Shown here piece by piece: positions 8,785 to 17,764 of a DNA stretch of 45,339 bases. The DNA comes from Candidatus Margulisiibacteriota bacterium (GTDB lineage Bacteria > Margulisbacteria > Riflemargulisbacteria > GWF2-39-127). Made by a program: the position numbers and the translations under genes. Location: NCBI GenBank assembly GCA_003242895.1, contig QKMY01000063.1:1-45339 (forward strand). The letters run 5' to 3'. The notes beneath the pieces are model-generated. The model was not told where the DNA came from. It made no database searches and saw only the letters and a program-made list of their open reading frames with translations. The first letter of the stretch is position 1, and each line of letters begins with the position of its first letter.

Positions 8785-9897
8785 CTAACTCATACGCTTG
8801 TGAAACCTGATAATTGCAAGGGAGAGCATCGTACTCCCATAAAGTGACAAAGATATGATTTCCGGAACCAGATCGGACACACCAGATCCTTTTAAGTAGA
8901 TTCCGCGAATAACATCCATGAAATACTTAAGAGGATCAAGATAAGTTACAATTTGTACCCATGGCGGCATATTTTCTATCGGGATAAAAAAACCGGATAA
9001 TAAAATCGCGAAGATGGAAAAAAACCAGGCGTAAAACATAGCTTGCTGCTGGTTCGTAGCGATAGTAGAAATAAAAATCCCCACACCCAGAGTTGAGAGC
9101 ATAAACAAAACGCTGATCACATACAATAATAGAAGATTTCCTTTCATCCAGATACCAAAGATTAGTCCTGCAGCCAGCATTCCTACATTCAGCATTACAA
9201 ATCCCATAATCGCAAAGGGTATAATTTTACCGACAATTAATTCCCGACCTTTAATAGGAGTAACTAATAACTGCTCCAATGTACCGATTTCTTTTTCTCT
9301 TACAATATTAATCGATGCCAGAAAAACCGTGATCATGGTTAACAGCATCACCATGATTCCAGGAACAATATTATAGACACTATCTAAATTAGGATTATAG
9401 AGCATCCGTGTCTGAGTCTCAATAATATGGCGTGGTTGCGCTGAGGGGAGAGCCATAGTCATATTCCGTTGCAATTGCTTGAATATCTGAGTTAAATAGC
9501 CCAAGGCGATGCCCGCCGTGTTCCCATCGACGCCATCAACTATCGCTTGTATTTCAGGAGTTTCTCCACTTAAAACGTTGTTTTCAAAATGCTGTGGGAT
9601 GACAATCGCCAGCTTGATCTTTCCGGAATCCATTTTCTTGACTGCAGCTTCCGTTTGATCAGTACTCCCTTTTATAGTAAAAAACTCGCCGGAACTAACG
9701 GTTCTGATAATTTTGCGGCTTAATTGAGACCGGTCCATATCAACATACATCGTCGAGATATTCTTCACATCTGTCGTTATCGCGAATCCTAAAATAACGA
9801 GCTGAATAAACGGCATCACAAAAATAATTACCAGATTTGCTTTCAATCGGAAAATTTGACGGAATTCTTTCTGTATAAGATAAAGTATGTTACGCAT
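8785..9897 (-). CDS. ABC-2 exporter permease (second permease, YbhR/YhhJ-like)
   Basis: This is the membrane subunit of an ABC-2 type exporter, about 370 residues. It has one N-terminal transmembrane helix (about residues 22-42), a large periplasmic domain (about 45-175), then a five-helix ABC-2 core. The core contains the family segment IVREKEIGTLEQLLVTPI on the cytoplasmic side and ends around LDPLKYFMDVIRGIYLKGSG. A TTG at 9900 precedes the ATG at 9897; I take the ATG, which overlaps the previous gene's stop by 8 bp. It is the last gene of a seven-gene unit and pairs with the permease upstream. Confidence 0.9.
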   Translation of the reverse strand: MRNILYLIQKEFRQIFRLKANLVIIFVMPFIQLVILGFAITTDVKNISTMYVDMDRSQLSRKIIRTVSSGEFFTIKGSTDQTEAAVKKMDSGKIKLAIVIPQHFENNVLSGETPEIQAIVDGVDGNTAGIALGYLTQIFKQLQRNMTMALPSAQPRHIIETQTRMLYNPNLDSVYNIVPGIMVMLLTMITVFLASINIVREKEIGTLEQLLVTPIKGRELIVGKIIPFAIMGFVMLNVGMLAAGLIFGIWMKGNLLLLYVISVLFMLSTLGVGIFISTIATNQQQAMFYAWFFSIFAILLSGFFIPIENMPPWVQIVTYLDPLKYFMDVIRGIYLKGSGVSDLVPEIISLSLYGSTMLSLAIIRFHKRMS

Positions 9898-10996
9898 CAA
9901 GGTTCACTCGAAACTTCTTAATACTCACTATAATTAAAACCAACGATAATAAAGTTAAAAAAGATATCTGACTTATCAATTCAGGAATTCCTACTCCCTT
10001 GAGCATTATTCCCCGAATAATCTGAACAAAATGGCTGGCTGGTATTATTTTTGATAACCACTGGAACAATATCGGCATGCTTTCGATCGGAAACATAAAC
10101 CCACTGAGGAGAAAGGTAGGAAGCATAGTACCCATTAAGGCCATCATCATTGCAAGCTGCTGAGTCTGGGCTATCGTCGAGATTAACAAACCCAAGCTGA
10201 GACCATTGAAAATATACAGAAGCATCATCAGTAAAAGCAAGAGAAGAGAACCATTAACCGGAACATTAAACCAGAATACTCCGGCAAAAAGAATGATAAG
10301 CCCGTCTATAAATCCAAGGATCAAATAGGGGATTAACTTCCCAATAATTATTTGTATTGGATTAATCGGACTCACCAGCACCTGTTCCATCGTGCCTTTT
10401 TCTTTTTCTCGAACAATTGCTAAACTGGTCAATAAAGCGCTTATCAGCAATAAAATAACGGCAACGAGCCCAGGCACAAAATAATTTGCAGATTTAAGGT
10501 CGGGATTATAAAGAAATCTCGGCTGTAAAGTAAACAGAGCCGAATTGCTTAGGCTCATTTCTAGGTTGCTTTGATTAACAATATTATTAACATAATTGCT
10601 GATTAGTTTAGCGCCATTAGGATCACTCGCATCAATTATCACCTGCAGATATGTCACAGGAGAATCAACAATACCGGTAGAATAATCTTTTGGAATAACA
10701 ATGATACATTTGGCTTCTCTTCTTCGAAAAACCGTATCAATAGAAGATTCATCGATATGGTTGAGCTCTACTTCAAAGAAATTGCTGGAGACTAGCTTTT
10801 TAACAAATAACCGGCTTTCCGGTGTTTTCGACAAATCAGAAACGATAGTTGGAATATTTCTCATTTCTAACGTAATTGCATACCCATAGAGAAAGATCAT
10901 CGCAATCGGCATTATTATGATAATGAGTAACGTTTGAGGATCCCTCAAAATATGAAAAAATTCTTTCTTAATAATACTCAGTAAGAGTGATTTCAT
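9890..10996 (-). CDS. ABC-2 exporter permease (first permease, YbhS-like)
   Basis: This 368-residue ABC-2 membrane subunit has the same layout as its downstream partner: an N-terminal helix (about 22-40), a periplasmic domain, and a five-helix core with IVREKEKGTMEQVLVSPI and the C-terminal PASHFVQIIRGIMLKGVG signature. The two permeases are paralogous but clearly different, so they likely form a heterodimer driven by the two ATPases encoded just upstream. The start ATG abuts the stop of the ATPase gene, sharing one base, which indicates tight translational coupling. Confidence 0.9.
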   Translation of the reverse strand: MKSLLLSIIKKEFFHILRDPQTLLIIIIMPIAMIFLYGYAITLEMRNIPTIVSDLSKTPESRLFVKKLVSSNFFEVELNHIDESSIDTVFRRREAKCIIVIPKDYSTGIVDSPVTYLQVIIDASDPNGAKLISNYVNNIVNQSNLEMSLSNSALFTLQPRFLYNPDLKSANYFVPGLVAVILLLISALLTSLAIVREKEKGTMEQVLVSPINPIQIIIGKLIPYLILGFIDGLIILFAGVFWFNVPVNGSLLLLLLMMLLYIFNGLSLGLLISTIAQTQQLAMMMALMGTMLPTFLLSGFMFPIESMPILFQWLSKIIPASHFVQIIRGIMLKGVGIPELISQISFLTLLSLVLIIVSIKKFRVNLDA

Positions 10997-11730
10997 TAAT
11001 CTTCCCTTTTCACAATTGCCAGAAAAACATCTTGCATGGTAGTTAAATTATATTTTTCTTTTAATCTCTGAGGCTCATCAATTTCTGCGATTTTACCATC
11101 TTTCATAATACTCAAACGATTACAGTACTCGGCCTCATCCATATAATGCGTAGTAACGAAAATGGTCTTTCCCTTTTCAGCCAGCTCATATATCAGCAAC
11201 CAGAAATTCCTGCGCGATATTGGGTCGACTCCGCTTGTCGGTTCATCCAAAAAAATAATCGGCGGATCATGAAGGATCGCGGTACTTAAGGCTAATCGCT
11301 GCTTCCAGCCTACCGGCAACGAACCTGTTAAGTCATCGGCATGGTCCCATAAATGCAAATAAGCCAGTAATTCTTCTATTTTTAATTTAATTGCCTTACG
11401 GGAAAGGCCATAAACTCCCCCATAAAACTCAATATTTTCTCGAACAGTCAGATCTTCATAGAGGCTGAACTTCTGGCTCATATAGCCGATATTCAGCTTA
11501 ATCTTCTCACTCTCGGTATAAAGATCATATCCAGCAACATACGCCTTCCCGGACGTAGGTAATAATAAGCCGCACAACATCCTGATGGTTGTTGTTTTGC
11601 CTGCTCCGTTTGCGCCAAGGAACCCAAATATTTCTCCTTGTTTGACAGCAAAAGACACGTTGTTAACTGCTACGAACGAGCCAAACCGGCGAGTTAAATG
11701 TTCTACTTCTACAGCATAGTTACTTTCCAC
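10996..11730 (-). CDS. ABC exporter ATP-binding protein (second ATPase)
   Basis: This 244-residue nucleotide-binding subunit has Walker A GANGAGKTT near residue 40, a Q-loop at YMSQKFSLYEDL, and a deviant signature LPVGWKQRLALS in place of LSGGQ. That variant is typical of the second half of YbhF/RbbA-type exporters. Walker B IIFLDEPTSGVDP and the switch histidine in VTTHYMDEAE follow. The missing LSGGQ suggests an asymmetric ATPase pair with the neighbouring gene. E. coli YbhF fuses both halves, whereas here they are separate genes 4 bp apart. Confidence 0.93.
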   Translation of the reverse strand: MESNYAVEVEHLTRRFGSFVAVNNVSFAVKQGEIFGFLGANGAGKTTTIRMLCGLLLPTSGKAYVAGYDLYTESEKIKLNIGYMSQKFSLYEDLTVRENIEFYGGVYGLSRKAIKLKIEELLAYLHLWDHADDLTGSLPVGWKQRLALSTAILHDPPIIFLDEPTSGVDPISRRNFWLLIYELAEKGKTIFVTTHYMDEAEYCNRLSIMKDGKIAEIDEPQRLKEKYNLTTMQDVFLAIVKRED

Positions 11731-11734
11731 AAAA

Positions 11735-12649
11735 TCAAACCCTTTGTTTACTTAATAAATTCAAAAAAACGTCCTCTAACTTAGGCTGAATGGGGACGAT
11801 ATCGTCAATATGGTATTCACTTAGCTGATCTTGAATCCGGGACAATCCCAGATTATATTCATCAACTAAATGAACTCCCTCGCCAAAAAGTTGAATAGAA
11901 TCCATATATTCTGTTTGCTGCAATCGTTTAAAAGTTTGGTGGGGTGCCTGAGTTTTTAACAAATAAAGCGGTAACGTGAAATTATCAACAAACTCTTGCG
12001 GCGTATTTATGCCTAACATTTCGCCGTCGTAAATAAGACCGATCTTTGAACATTCAGCCGCTTCTTCCATATAGGGAGTAGAAATTAAAATCGTAATTCC
12101 CTTCTCAGACAATTCGTGCAATATCTGCCATAACTCATTTCGTGATAAAGGGTCAACACCAAAAGTCGGCTCATCCAAAATGATGACTTCCGGTTCATGC
12201 ATGAGCATACACGATAAGGCTAACTTTTGCTTCATTCCACCGGATAGAGCGCCTGCTCGCCTACCACGAAAAGGTTCTAATCGAGAAAATCCGTACAATC
12301 GTTCTTTGCGATTATCCTGAAGATCTTTTGGAACTCCAAAAAGATCACCAAAAAAATTCAGATTCTGCTCGACGGTAAGGTCCTGATAAAGGCTAAATCT
12401 CTGTGGCATATAGCCAATGTTGCTTCTTACATATCTGATGTTATCCGTAATATTTTTGGATTGAAATAAAACACTGCCGGTATCCATCTTTAGTAGCGTT
12501 ACAATAATTCTCATTATCGTTGTTTTGCCAGCACCATCCGGTCCGATAAGTCCGAAAATCTCCTGTTTGTTTACTTCAAAAGAAATATCTTTAACAACGT
12601 GCTTCATGCCATAACTTTTTTTTAACCTATCAACAATTAATGGTTTCAT
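11735..12649 (-). CDS. ABC exporter ATP-binding protein (first ATPase)
   Basis: This 304-residue nucleotide-binding subunit has Walker A GPDGAGKTT near residue 38, a Q-loop at YMPQRFSLYQDL, a canonical-type signature LSGGMKQKLALS, and Walker B VIILDEPTFGVDP. The switch position reads STPYMEEAAE where many ABC proteins have a histidine (STHYMDEA), so it may be an impaired hydrolytic site. The other ATPase keeps the histidine but has a deviant signature, so the two are complementary. A C-terminal extension of about 70 residues follows the ATPase core. The gene lies 6 bp after the adaptor gene. Confidence 0.92.
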   Translation of the reverse strand: MKPLIVDRLKKSYGMKHVVKDISFEVNKQEIFGLIGPDGAGKTTIMRIIVTLLKMDTGSVLFQSKNITDNIRYVRSNIGYMPQRFSLYQDLTVEQNLNFFGDLFGVPKDLQDNRKERLYGFSRLEPFRGRRAGALSGGMKQKLALSCMLMHEPEVIILDEPTFGVDPLSRNELWQILHELSEKGITILISTPYMEEAAECSKIGLIYDGEMLGINTPQEFVDNFTLPLYLLKTQAPHQTFKRLQQTEYMDSIQLFGEGVHLVDEYNLGLSRIQDQLSEYHIDDIVPIQPKLEDVFLNLLSKQRV

Positions 12650-12655
12650 AAAAAG

Positions 12656-13540
12656 CTACCTTGTAAGCGTTACTTCTACAGGCATTCCGATTTTTAAGGC
12701 TCCAGAAATATTATGGACCTTAATTTTGACTTCATAGACGAGCGATGTTCTGGTCTCTTTGGTTAATATCGTCTTTGGTGTAAACTCCGCTTCCGAGGCA
12801 ATCCAGGACACCGTCCCTTCAATTGGAGCAGGACTTCCATCGACACTGACATAAGCAGTCTGACCAATCTTTATCGTCAATAACGTCTTGGTAGGGATAT
12901 AAATATATACATTCATTTTTTCCAAATCCGCAATCTCTGCTAAAGGAGTCCCGGGACTTACGAGCTCTCCGGCATTACGGTACTTATTCACTACGGTTCC
13001 TCGAATTGGCGAAAGAACCTCTGAGTTCTTAATCTGAATATTGGTTAATTGAATCACGGTATTCGCTTGTTCAATTCTGTTTTTTGCGAGATTATAATTG
13101 GTTATTAATGTCCTAAGCTGCGCATCTGCTACCTTTGTCTGCGTTGCCAGCTCATCCCTTAGCTGTACGGTTGCCGCACCTTCGGTAACTAATAATTCTG
13201 TTTTCAATAAAAGCTCATGATTAAGATCAATTTGAGGCTGAAGTTGCTGCATTTGTGATTCGATCGATTCCAAGCTTAACTCTGCTTCCCGAACTTTTTC
13301 ATACTGAAGCTGTCTTTGGACTGCTACATTCTCAGTATCAACTCTGGCGATAACCTGTCCGGTGACGATTGCATCTCCCTCTTCCAGATCGAATTGCCTG
13401 ATAATTCCTGTTCCTTGAGAAGATAATTTTATTTTTGTTGCCTCAATCTGACCGCTATAAGTATCAAGTTTTTTGTTTGTTGTACATCCTTGAATCGTCA
13501 CCATCAGCCCAATAATAAGAAATATTTTTAAGTTACCCAT
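12656..13540 (-). CDS. HlyD-family periplasmic adaptor lipoprotein
   Basis: This membrane-fusion protein links the inner-membrane ABC exporter to the TolC-like channel. I place the start at the ATG at 13540 (294 residues) because GGAGG lies 9 nt upstream. A GTG five codons earlier overlaps that ribosome binding site. A lipobox IQGC near residue 18 predicts lipid anchoring. Then come a biotinyl-lipoyl-like half motif (EGDAIVTGQVIARVD), a coiled-coil hairpin (about residues 60-155), the second lipoyl half (VLSPIRGTVVNKYRNAGELVSPG) and a beta-barrel domain. It is shorter than HlyD itself and resembles YbhG/YhiI. The start codon overlaps the tolC-like stop as TAATG. Confidence 0.92.
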   Translation of the reverse strand: MGNLKIFLIIGLMVTIQGCTTNKKLDTYSGQIEATKIKLSSQGTGIIRQFDLEEGDAIVTGQVIARVDTENVAVQRQLQYEKVREAELSLESIESQMQQLQPQIDLNHELLLKTELLVTEGAATVQLRDELATQTKVADAQLRTLITNYNLAKNRIEQANTVIQLTNIQIKNSEVLSPIRGTVVNKYRNAGELVSPGTPLAEIADLEKMNVYIYIPTKTLLTIKIGQTAYVSVDGSPAPIEGTVSWIASEAEFTPKTILTKETRTSLVYEVKIKVHNISGALKIGMPVEVTLTR

Positions 13541-14826
13541 TAATTTAACCTCCACTCAGAAATCGGCATTCCACTCAAATAATCAATTTCTATAACTTTT
13601 AATGATATCTTTACTTTATGCTGTTCAAGCAGGAGTTCTGCTTCAGTAAATTCATTGTTTGCCGCATTAACATCGGTAAGAGTACTGAACCCACGATCAG
13701 CCTGATTTCTAACAAGCTCCATTTTTGTTCGGGCAAGGCTCGCAGATTCTTTCAAATAATCTAATTGTTTCAGCATTGTCTTGGATTCTCTTACTGTCGC
13801 GTCATAGGCAAGTTGTATCTGATCACGCGAATGTTGTTCTTGATAGTCAAGGACAGCCATTTCTTTATTTTGAGCGTTTACATTTGCCTTAGAGGTACCA
13901 GAGTCCCACAGGTTCCATCTAATTCCAGCGCCTACTGAGTAATACCCCATCCATTCATTATCTATAGGGTTCACTCCTGGTTTTGCATATTTATAAGTAG
14001 CGCTTAATGAAATATCAGGATAATCTTTGGATTTATTAATGATTTGATTAGCTTCTGATACTTGCTTTTTTATGAGATAGGTTTTGATTTCTTCCTTTTC
14101 TGCTAAATTTAACGTGGAGGCATTCATATCCGTCATATATTTTGAGGTGGCACTAATCGTAACCGGTTCGCCTACCATTGACTTGAGCTGATCTAAATTA
14201 TTTGAGATATTTGAATTAATTTCCACAAGTTGCTGCTCATATCGTGATATTGAAAGCTTTAAAGTCAGTTCATCCGTTACCAATGCCATGCCTTGATTAA
14301 TCAGCGCACGTATTTTTTGCACGTGGTTATTCACCCGTTCTTTTACAGCATTTATAATTTCTTTCTGGGCTAATAGCACGTTTGTATTCATATAAACTTT
14401 TGCGACATTAAACGCGATATCTTTTTCATTCTTCTTTAATTGCACTTCAGCCACCTGCTTCTGCAGATGTTTGAGCTGAATTGTCGCTTCCCTGGAATAC
14501 CCGTTGAATAACAAATATGATGTGCCTATTCCTAATTCATAATTATTATTAACTCCGGTCTCAATCTTCCGTGGCGGGAGCGCAATAGACGGGACCTCGC
14601 TAATATACCGGTATGAAGAATCTATTATCACAGAGGGAAGATATTGCTTCTGAACAGCCTCGATTTCGTAATCCGCTTTTTCTATTGTTTCACGTGAAGC
14701 TTTCATTATAAAATTATTTTTAACTGCTTTTGCGATGAGGCTACGCAAATTTTCTGCTTTCGCTTGATATGGAGATAAAAACAAAAACAATAATCCAACT
14801 ATCATTACAATCTTTTTCCGATTCAC
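13540..14826 (-). CDS. TolC-family outer-membrane efflux protein
   Basis: This 428-residue outer-membrane channel subunit probably trimerises to give the exit duct for the ABC exporter. It has an N-terminal signal peptide (about residues 1-24, cleavage after AKA). Two tandem outer-membrane efflux repeats follow (about 28-220 and 235-420), each with long heptad-like helices and short strands such as YELGIGTSYLLFNGYS and YSVGAGIRWNLWDSGTS. The start is GTG, overlapping the tetR stop as GTGA, with an excellent AAGGGGTGAT ribosome binding site. The coding sequence contains a parS-like palindrome at 14686-14701. Confidence 0.9.
   Translation of the reverse strand: MNRKKIVMIVGLLFLFLSPYQAKAENLRSLIAKAVKNNFIMKASRETIEKADYEIEAVQKQYLPSVIIDSSYRYISEVPSIALPPRKIETGVNNNYELGIGTSYLLFNGYSREATIQLKHLQKQVAEVQLKKNEKDIAFNVAKVYMNTNVLLAQKEIINAVKERVNNHVQKIRALINQGMALVTDELTLKLSISRYEQQLVEINSNISNNLDQLKSMVGEPVTISATSKYMTDMNASTLNLAEKEEIKTYLIKKQVSEANQIINKSKDYPDISLSATYKYAKPGVNPIDNEWMGYYSVGAGIRWNLWDSGTSKANVNAQNKEMAVLDYQEQHSRDQIQLAYDATVRESKTMLKQLDYLKESASLARTKMELVRNQADRGFSTLTDVNAANNEFTEAELLLEQHKVKISLKVIEIDYLSGMPISEWRLN
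14686..14701. promoter_or_regulatory. second parS-like site inside the tolC-like gene
   Basis: TGTTTCACGTGAAGCT matches the ParB consensus TGTTTCACGTGAAACA at 14 of 16 positions, keeping the central TTTCACGTGAA. It lies 10.9 kb from the first site. Chromosomal parS sites inside genes are common in other bacteria. Whether ParB binds this one depends on the two mismatched outer bases. Confidence 0.6.
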
Positions 14827-15458
14827 TGGTTATCACCCCTTGGCTTTATACCATAATATATTGTCTCAAAAATTGACTGCTTTCGTTCCTCTATAAAACG
14901 ACTGGTATCGTAACTATCCTTAACTATAAGAATTTTGATCAATGGTTCTGCCAAAAAATAATACACACAGGCACCGATTATTGTAATCATTAATTGCCGA
15001 ACATTACCTTTTATAATGTTTCCATCCTTTTGAGCATTCTCCAGTAGTTTAATCAGTTTAACAGGAGGAATTGACTCGATCGCTTTGGTTATATTCGAAA
15101 TCTGTTTATTTAAGACGGCTCCTCCTTCGCTTAGCTCTCGGCACATAAATGAGACAAATTTAGGATTGTCCCGCAAAATATCAATATACATATAAATGAA
15201 CGTCCTGAGACTTTCTTCAAACGGTACATCGGCTTCTAATAAAATATTTATTTGGCTAAAGTATCGTACGAATATTGTTTCAAATATTTTTTCATACAGC
15301 GTTTCTTTATTTCTGAAATAGTAGTGCAGCAATGCCTTGTTCACTCCGGCTCGATTAGCGATATCCTGCATCCTTGCGCCTGAGCGGCCCTTCTCGATGA
15401 AAACATCCATTGCGGCTTTAATGATAAGCTCTTCTTTAGAAACATCTTGATTATTCAT
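14823..15458 (-). CDS. TetR-family transcriptional regulator
   Basis: This regulator of about 211 residues has an N-terminal HTH (AAMDVFIEKGRSGARMQDIANRAGVNKALLHYYFRNKETLYEKIF) where the family profile is nearly perfect. A helical ligand-binding domain follows, similar in length to YbiH/CecR-type regulators that control YbhGFSR exporters. I prefer the ATG at 15458; a TTG three codons upstream lies too close to the AGGA ribosome binding site. It is the first gene of the exporter operon, so it probably represses its own promoter and the pump until a ligand binds. Confidence 0.92.
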   Translation of the reverse strand: MNNQDVSKEELIIKAAMDVFIEKGRSGARMQDIANRAGVNKALLHYYFRNKETLYEKIFETIFVRYFSQINILLEADVPFEESLRTFIYMYIDILRDNPKFVSFMCRELSEGGAVLNKQISNITKAIESIPPVKLIKLLENAQKDGNIIKGNVRQLMITIIGACVYYFLAEPLIKILIVKDSYDTSRFIEERKQSIFETIYYGIKPRGDNQ

Positions 15459-15473
15459 TCCCGCCAATTCCTG

Positions 15474-15529
15474 ACCATTCGGTTAAACTATGTGGTTAAT
15501 GTATAACATCTTTTAAATTTACATGTCAA
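15474..15529 (-). promoter_or_regulatory. promoter and probable operator of the tetR-exporter operon
   Basis: On the minus strand there is a -35 TTGACA (15529-15524), an 18-bp spacer and a -10 TATACA (15505-15500). Between the -10 and the start codon lie two GGTTAA direct repeats (plus strand, 7 bp apart) and an imperfect inverted repeat ACCATTCGGT (15474-15483). This is where a TetR dimer would block transcription. Confidence 0.65.
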
Positions 15530-15889
15530 TGCTGCTATGTCAAAATTATCGGACCAGTCCATTGTTAGTTTTCTATAATTATTCAAAAAAATTTTAGATT
15601 CTTGATTTGGTCGAGACCAGATTTATCCAAAACAAGATATTCGCTGACACAAAAAAAGCCAAAAGCTCGAATTTTTGCCTATAACGGAAGATTTTTGCAC
15701 AGAAGACGTATACACCATGATCTCTTGAAATTACAACCCAGAAACGATTTAAAAAGGGTGGTTAAATTAGCATTTTCAACAAATGAAAGCGCGTGTACCG
15801 TTATGTTAGTGCATAAATAATTTGTTCGATTTCACTTTAAAATATTGAATATACATTTTTTCCGGTAAAGCTTAAAATACTAAAATATA
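15530..15889. other. intergenic region without a clear gene
   Basis: This is the divergent gap between the exporter operon and the CDF-like gene. A 72-codon frame at 15602-15820 (plus) begins with TTG, has no ribosome binding site and an unusual basic composition, and I do not regard it as a gene. I found no RNA gene and no clear promoter for the CDF-like gene. Confidence 0.4.
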
Positions 15890-16798
15890 ATGAAAAAAAA
15901 CAACACAAGTAGTGATAAAAAAAAAGAAAAAATCTTAAGGAACGGATGGCTCTTCGGGGTTTGCGGAATCGGCTCCTCAGTAATTGCCTTATATTTAGGA
16001 AGATCTACGACACAGCTAGCTGATCTTATCAGAAAAAGCTGCGAGACTCTTGCTGTTTTTCTGTCCTGGCTTACCTTTCGGAAGTCTAGCGAGGAAACAA
16101 ACCAAAGTTACAATTATGGATATGGCAAGCTGGAGAACCTGGCAAGCCTTATTGTCGCAGAAGTTATCATTATATCATTTTTTGTAATAGTCTATAATGC
16201 CATGACTCGTATGCAAAATCCAAGTCCTGTTGGTAATTTATGGTTCGGCTTTCTGCTGGCAATAAACGATTTTGCGCTCAATTCCTGGTTTTGGAATCAG
16301 AATTATAAATTGGCACAACAAACCTATACCCCAATAATGGAATCGCAATGGAGACTATATCGTATCAAAACCATTATTAATGGCTGTGTTATCCTTATTT
16401 TGGGTTTAACTATGCTTTTTAAAACTTACGCCTGGTCTCTATTCATCGATCCGGTGGGCTCTCTTCTGGTAGCAATATATTTACCTATCTCTGCATATCA
16501 TATTGCCAGGCAATCAATTCGTGAGCTATTGGACCGAGCGATTGTCGACGTTGGCCTGCTTAATCTCATCAAGCAAGTAATTGGTTCCAGCGGTAACGAT
16601 CACCCAAAACTAGTGAATATTCGATCAAGGCAAGTTGGCTGTCATAAGCATATTGAGCTTATTCTAGAATTTGATGGGAATACCTTATTAACTGACATTC
16701 AGTCGGTATCTTCTTTCATAGTGGCTGACCTTGAAATCCGAATTCCAAACAGCATAATAGCCTGTATCCCGGCGGCAAGAATATCTAAGTCTTTTTGA
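15890..16798 (+). CDS. cation-diffusion-facilitator homologue lacking transport-site ligands
   Basis: This 302-residue protein has CDF architecture: about six transmembrane helices (residues 18-205) and a C-terminal cytoplasmic domain (about 215-300). The family segment YGYGKLENLASL after helix 2 is well kept. By position it lines up with E. coli YiiP, whose zinc site A uses D45, D49, H153 and D157. Here the same positions are D45, K49, Q153 and Y157, so three of four ligands are lost. In typical members helix 5 reads HWRVD; here it reads QWRLY. It is therefore unlikely to move zinc or iron in the standard way; a changed substrate or a sensing role is inference. No Shine-Dalgarno is visible. 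Its stop codon directly abuts that of the convergent epimerase gene. Confidence 0.75.
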   Translation: MKKNNTSSDKKKEKILRNGWLFGVCGIGSSVIALYLGRSTTQLADLIRKSCETLAVFLSWLTFRKSSEETNQSYNYGYGKLENLASLIVAEVIIISFFVIVYNAMTRMQNPSPVGNLWFGFLLAINDFALNSWFWNQNYKLAQQTYTPIMESQWRLYRIKTIINGCVILILGLTMLFKTYAWSLFIDPVGSLLVAIYLPISAYHIARQSIRELLDRAIVDVGLLNLIKQVIGSSGNDHPKLVNIRSRQVGCHKHIELILEFDGNTLLTDIQSVSSFIVADLEIRIPNSIIACIPAARISKSF

Positions 16799-17764
16799 TT
16801 AAAGAAGTCCCCGTTCACGATATTCATTAATTATTTTCGTTGAACCATCTATACATGAATATTTAGGCATATATTCAAGAACGTTTTGAGCTTTAGAAAT
16901 ATCTATCCGTCTTTGCCTGGTTAGCCGCTTGATGTACGATCGAGTTATTATTGGGTCCTTGTTGCTAAACCTCGAAACAAACTCATAAAACAAAGCAACA
17001 ATATTAACTAACCAGATAGGAATACGCGTCGTAACTGCTGGCAGACCAAGCCCACGCCGAAAGGCCTTATAGACATTTTCATAGGTCATCGGTTCCTGAT
17101 CTGCTATATTAAATATCTGCCCATAAGCTTTCTTGTTTCCTAAAACCAACAACAATACATCGGCTACGTCCTCAACATAAACTAAATGCCAATAATTCTT
17201 TCCGGAGCCCATTACAGGGATTCCCTTTTTTACCTTTTTAAATACATCTAACCATACAGGCTCTACTCCGTATACCATTGTTGGCCTGATTATGGTAATC
17301 GGTAAATTGTATTTTTTGTTAAATTCTAAGACTACTTTCTCTGCTTCACATTTAGTTTTCTCATAAGGAGTTTGTGGACAGTATAACGCATCTTCTTTTA
17401 CCCCTTCTGCTGGCGTTGGCCCGAGGACTCCAATAGTACTGGCAAAAATAAATTGCTTAATATTCCATTTAACAGCTACCTCCAAAATATTTTTCGTAGT
17501 AATAACATTAGCTTGATAGAGTTCATTATAAGAGTATTTTTCTTCTTTAATACAAGCTAAATGGTATACGATATCATATTTGTTTTCTAGATTTAGCACT
17601 TCATCAAGATTTAAAAGGTTACATTCAACGATGTCACACCCGGCGATAGCCTGGCCACCTTTATTACGTGTAACTACGGTGATTAGATGATTTTCATTTT
17701 TTTTTAGTCTTTCTATTAAATGCCTACCGATAAAACCAGTTCCGCCGGTAATAAGTATTCTCAT
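16799..17764 (-). CDS. NAD-dependent epimerase/dehydratase (extended SDR)
   Basis: This 321-residue extended short-chain dehydrogenase/reductase has the N-terminal NAD(P)-binding GGTGFIG, a catalytic serine in FASTIGVLG and the YEKTK (YxxxK) motif near residue 140. IIRPTMVYG in the substrate-binding half marks sugar-nucleotide or sterol/flavonoid-type reductases of the atypical/extended class. The exact substrate cannot be read. It is transcribed towards the CDF-like gene and has no operon partner, so context does not help. Confidence 0.85.
   Translation of the reverse strand: MRILITGGTGFIGRHLIERLKKNENHLITVVTRNKGGQAIAGCDIVECNLLNLDEVLNLENKYDIVYHLACIKEEKYSYNELYQANVITTKNILEVAVKWNIKQFIFASTIGVLGPTPAEGVKEDALYCPQTPYEKTKCEAEKVVLEFNKKYNLPITIIRPTMVYGVEPVWLDVFKKVKKGIPVMGSGKNYWHLVYVEDVADVLLLVLGNKKAYGQIFNIADQEPMTYENVYKAFRRGLGLPAVTTRIPIWLVNIVALFYEFVSRFSNKDPIITRSYIKRLTRQRRIDISKAQNVLEYMPKYSCIDGSTKIINEYRERGLL

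Noticed and set aside
14320-14325. CACGTG hexamer in the tolC-like gene as a third parS
   Set aside because: The flanks do not match TGTTT...AAACA, so only the six central bases agree.
15602-15820. 72-codon plus-strand frame before the CDF-like gene
   Set aside because: TTG start, no ribosome binding site, odd composition, and position inside a divergent promoter gap.
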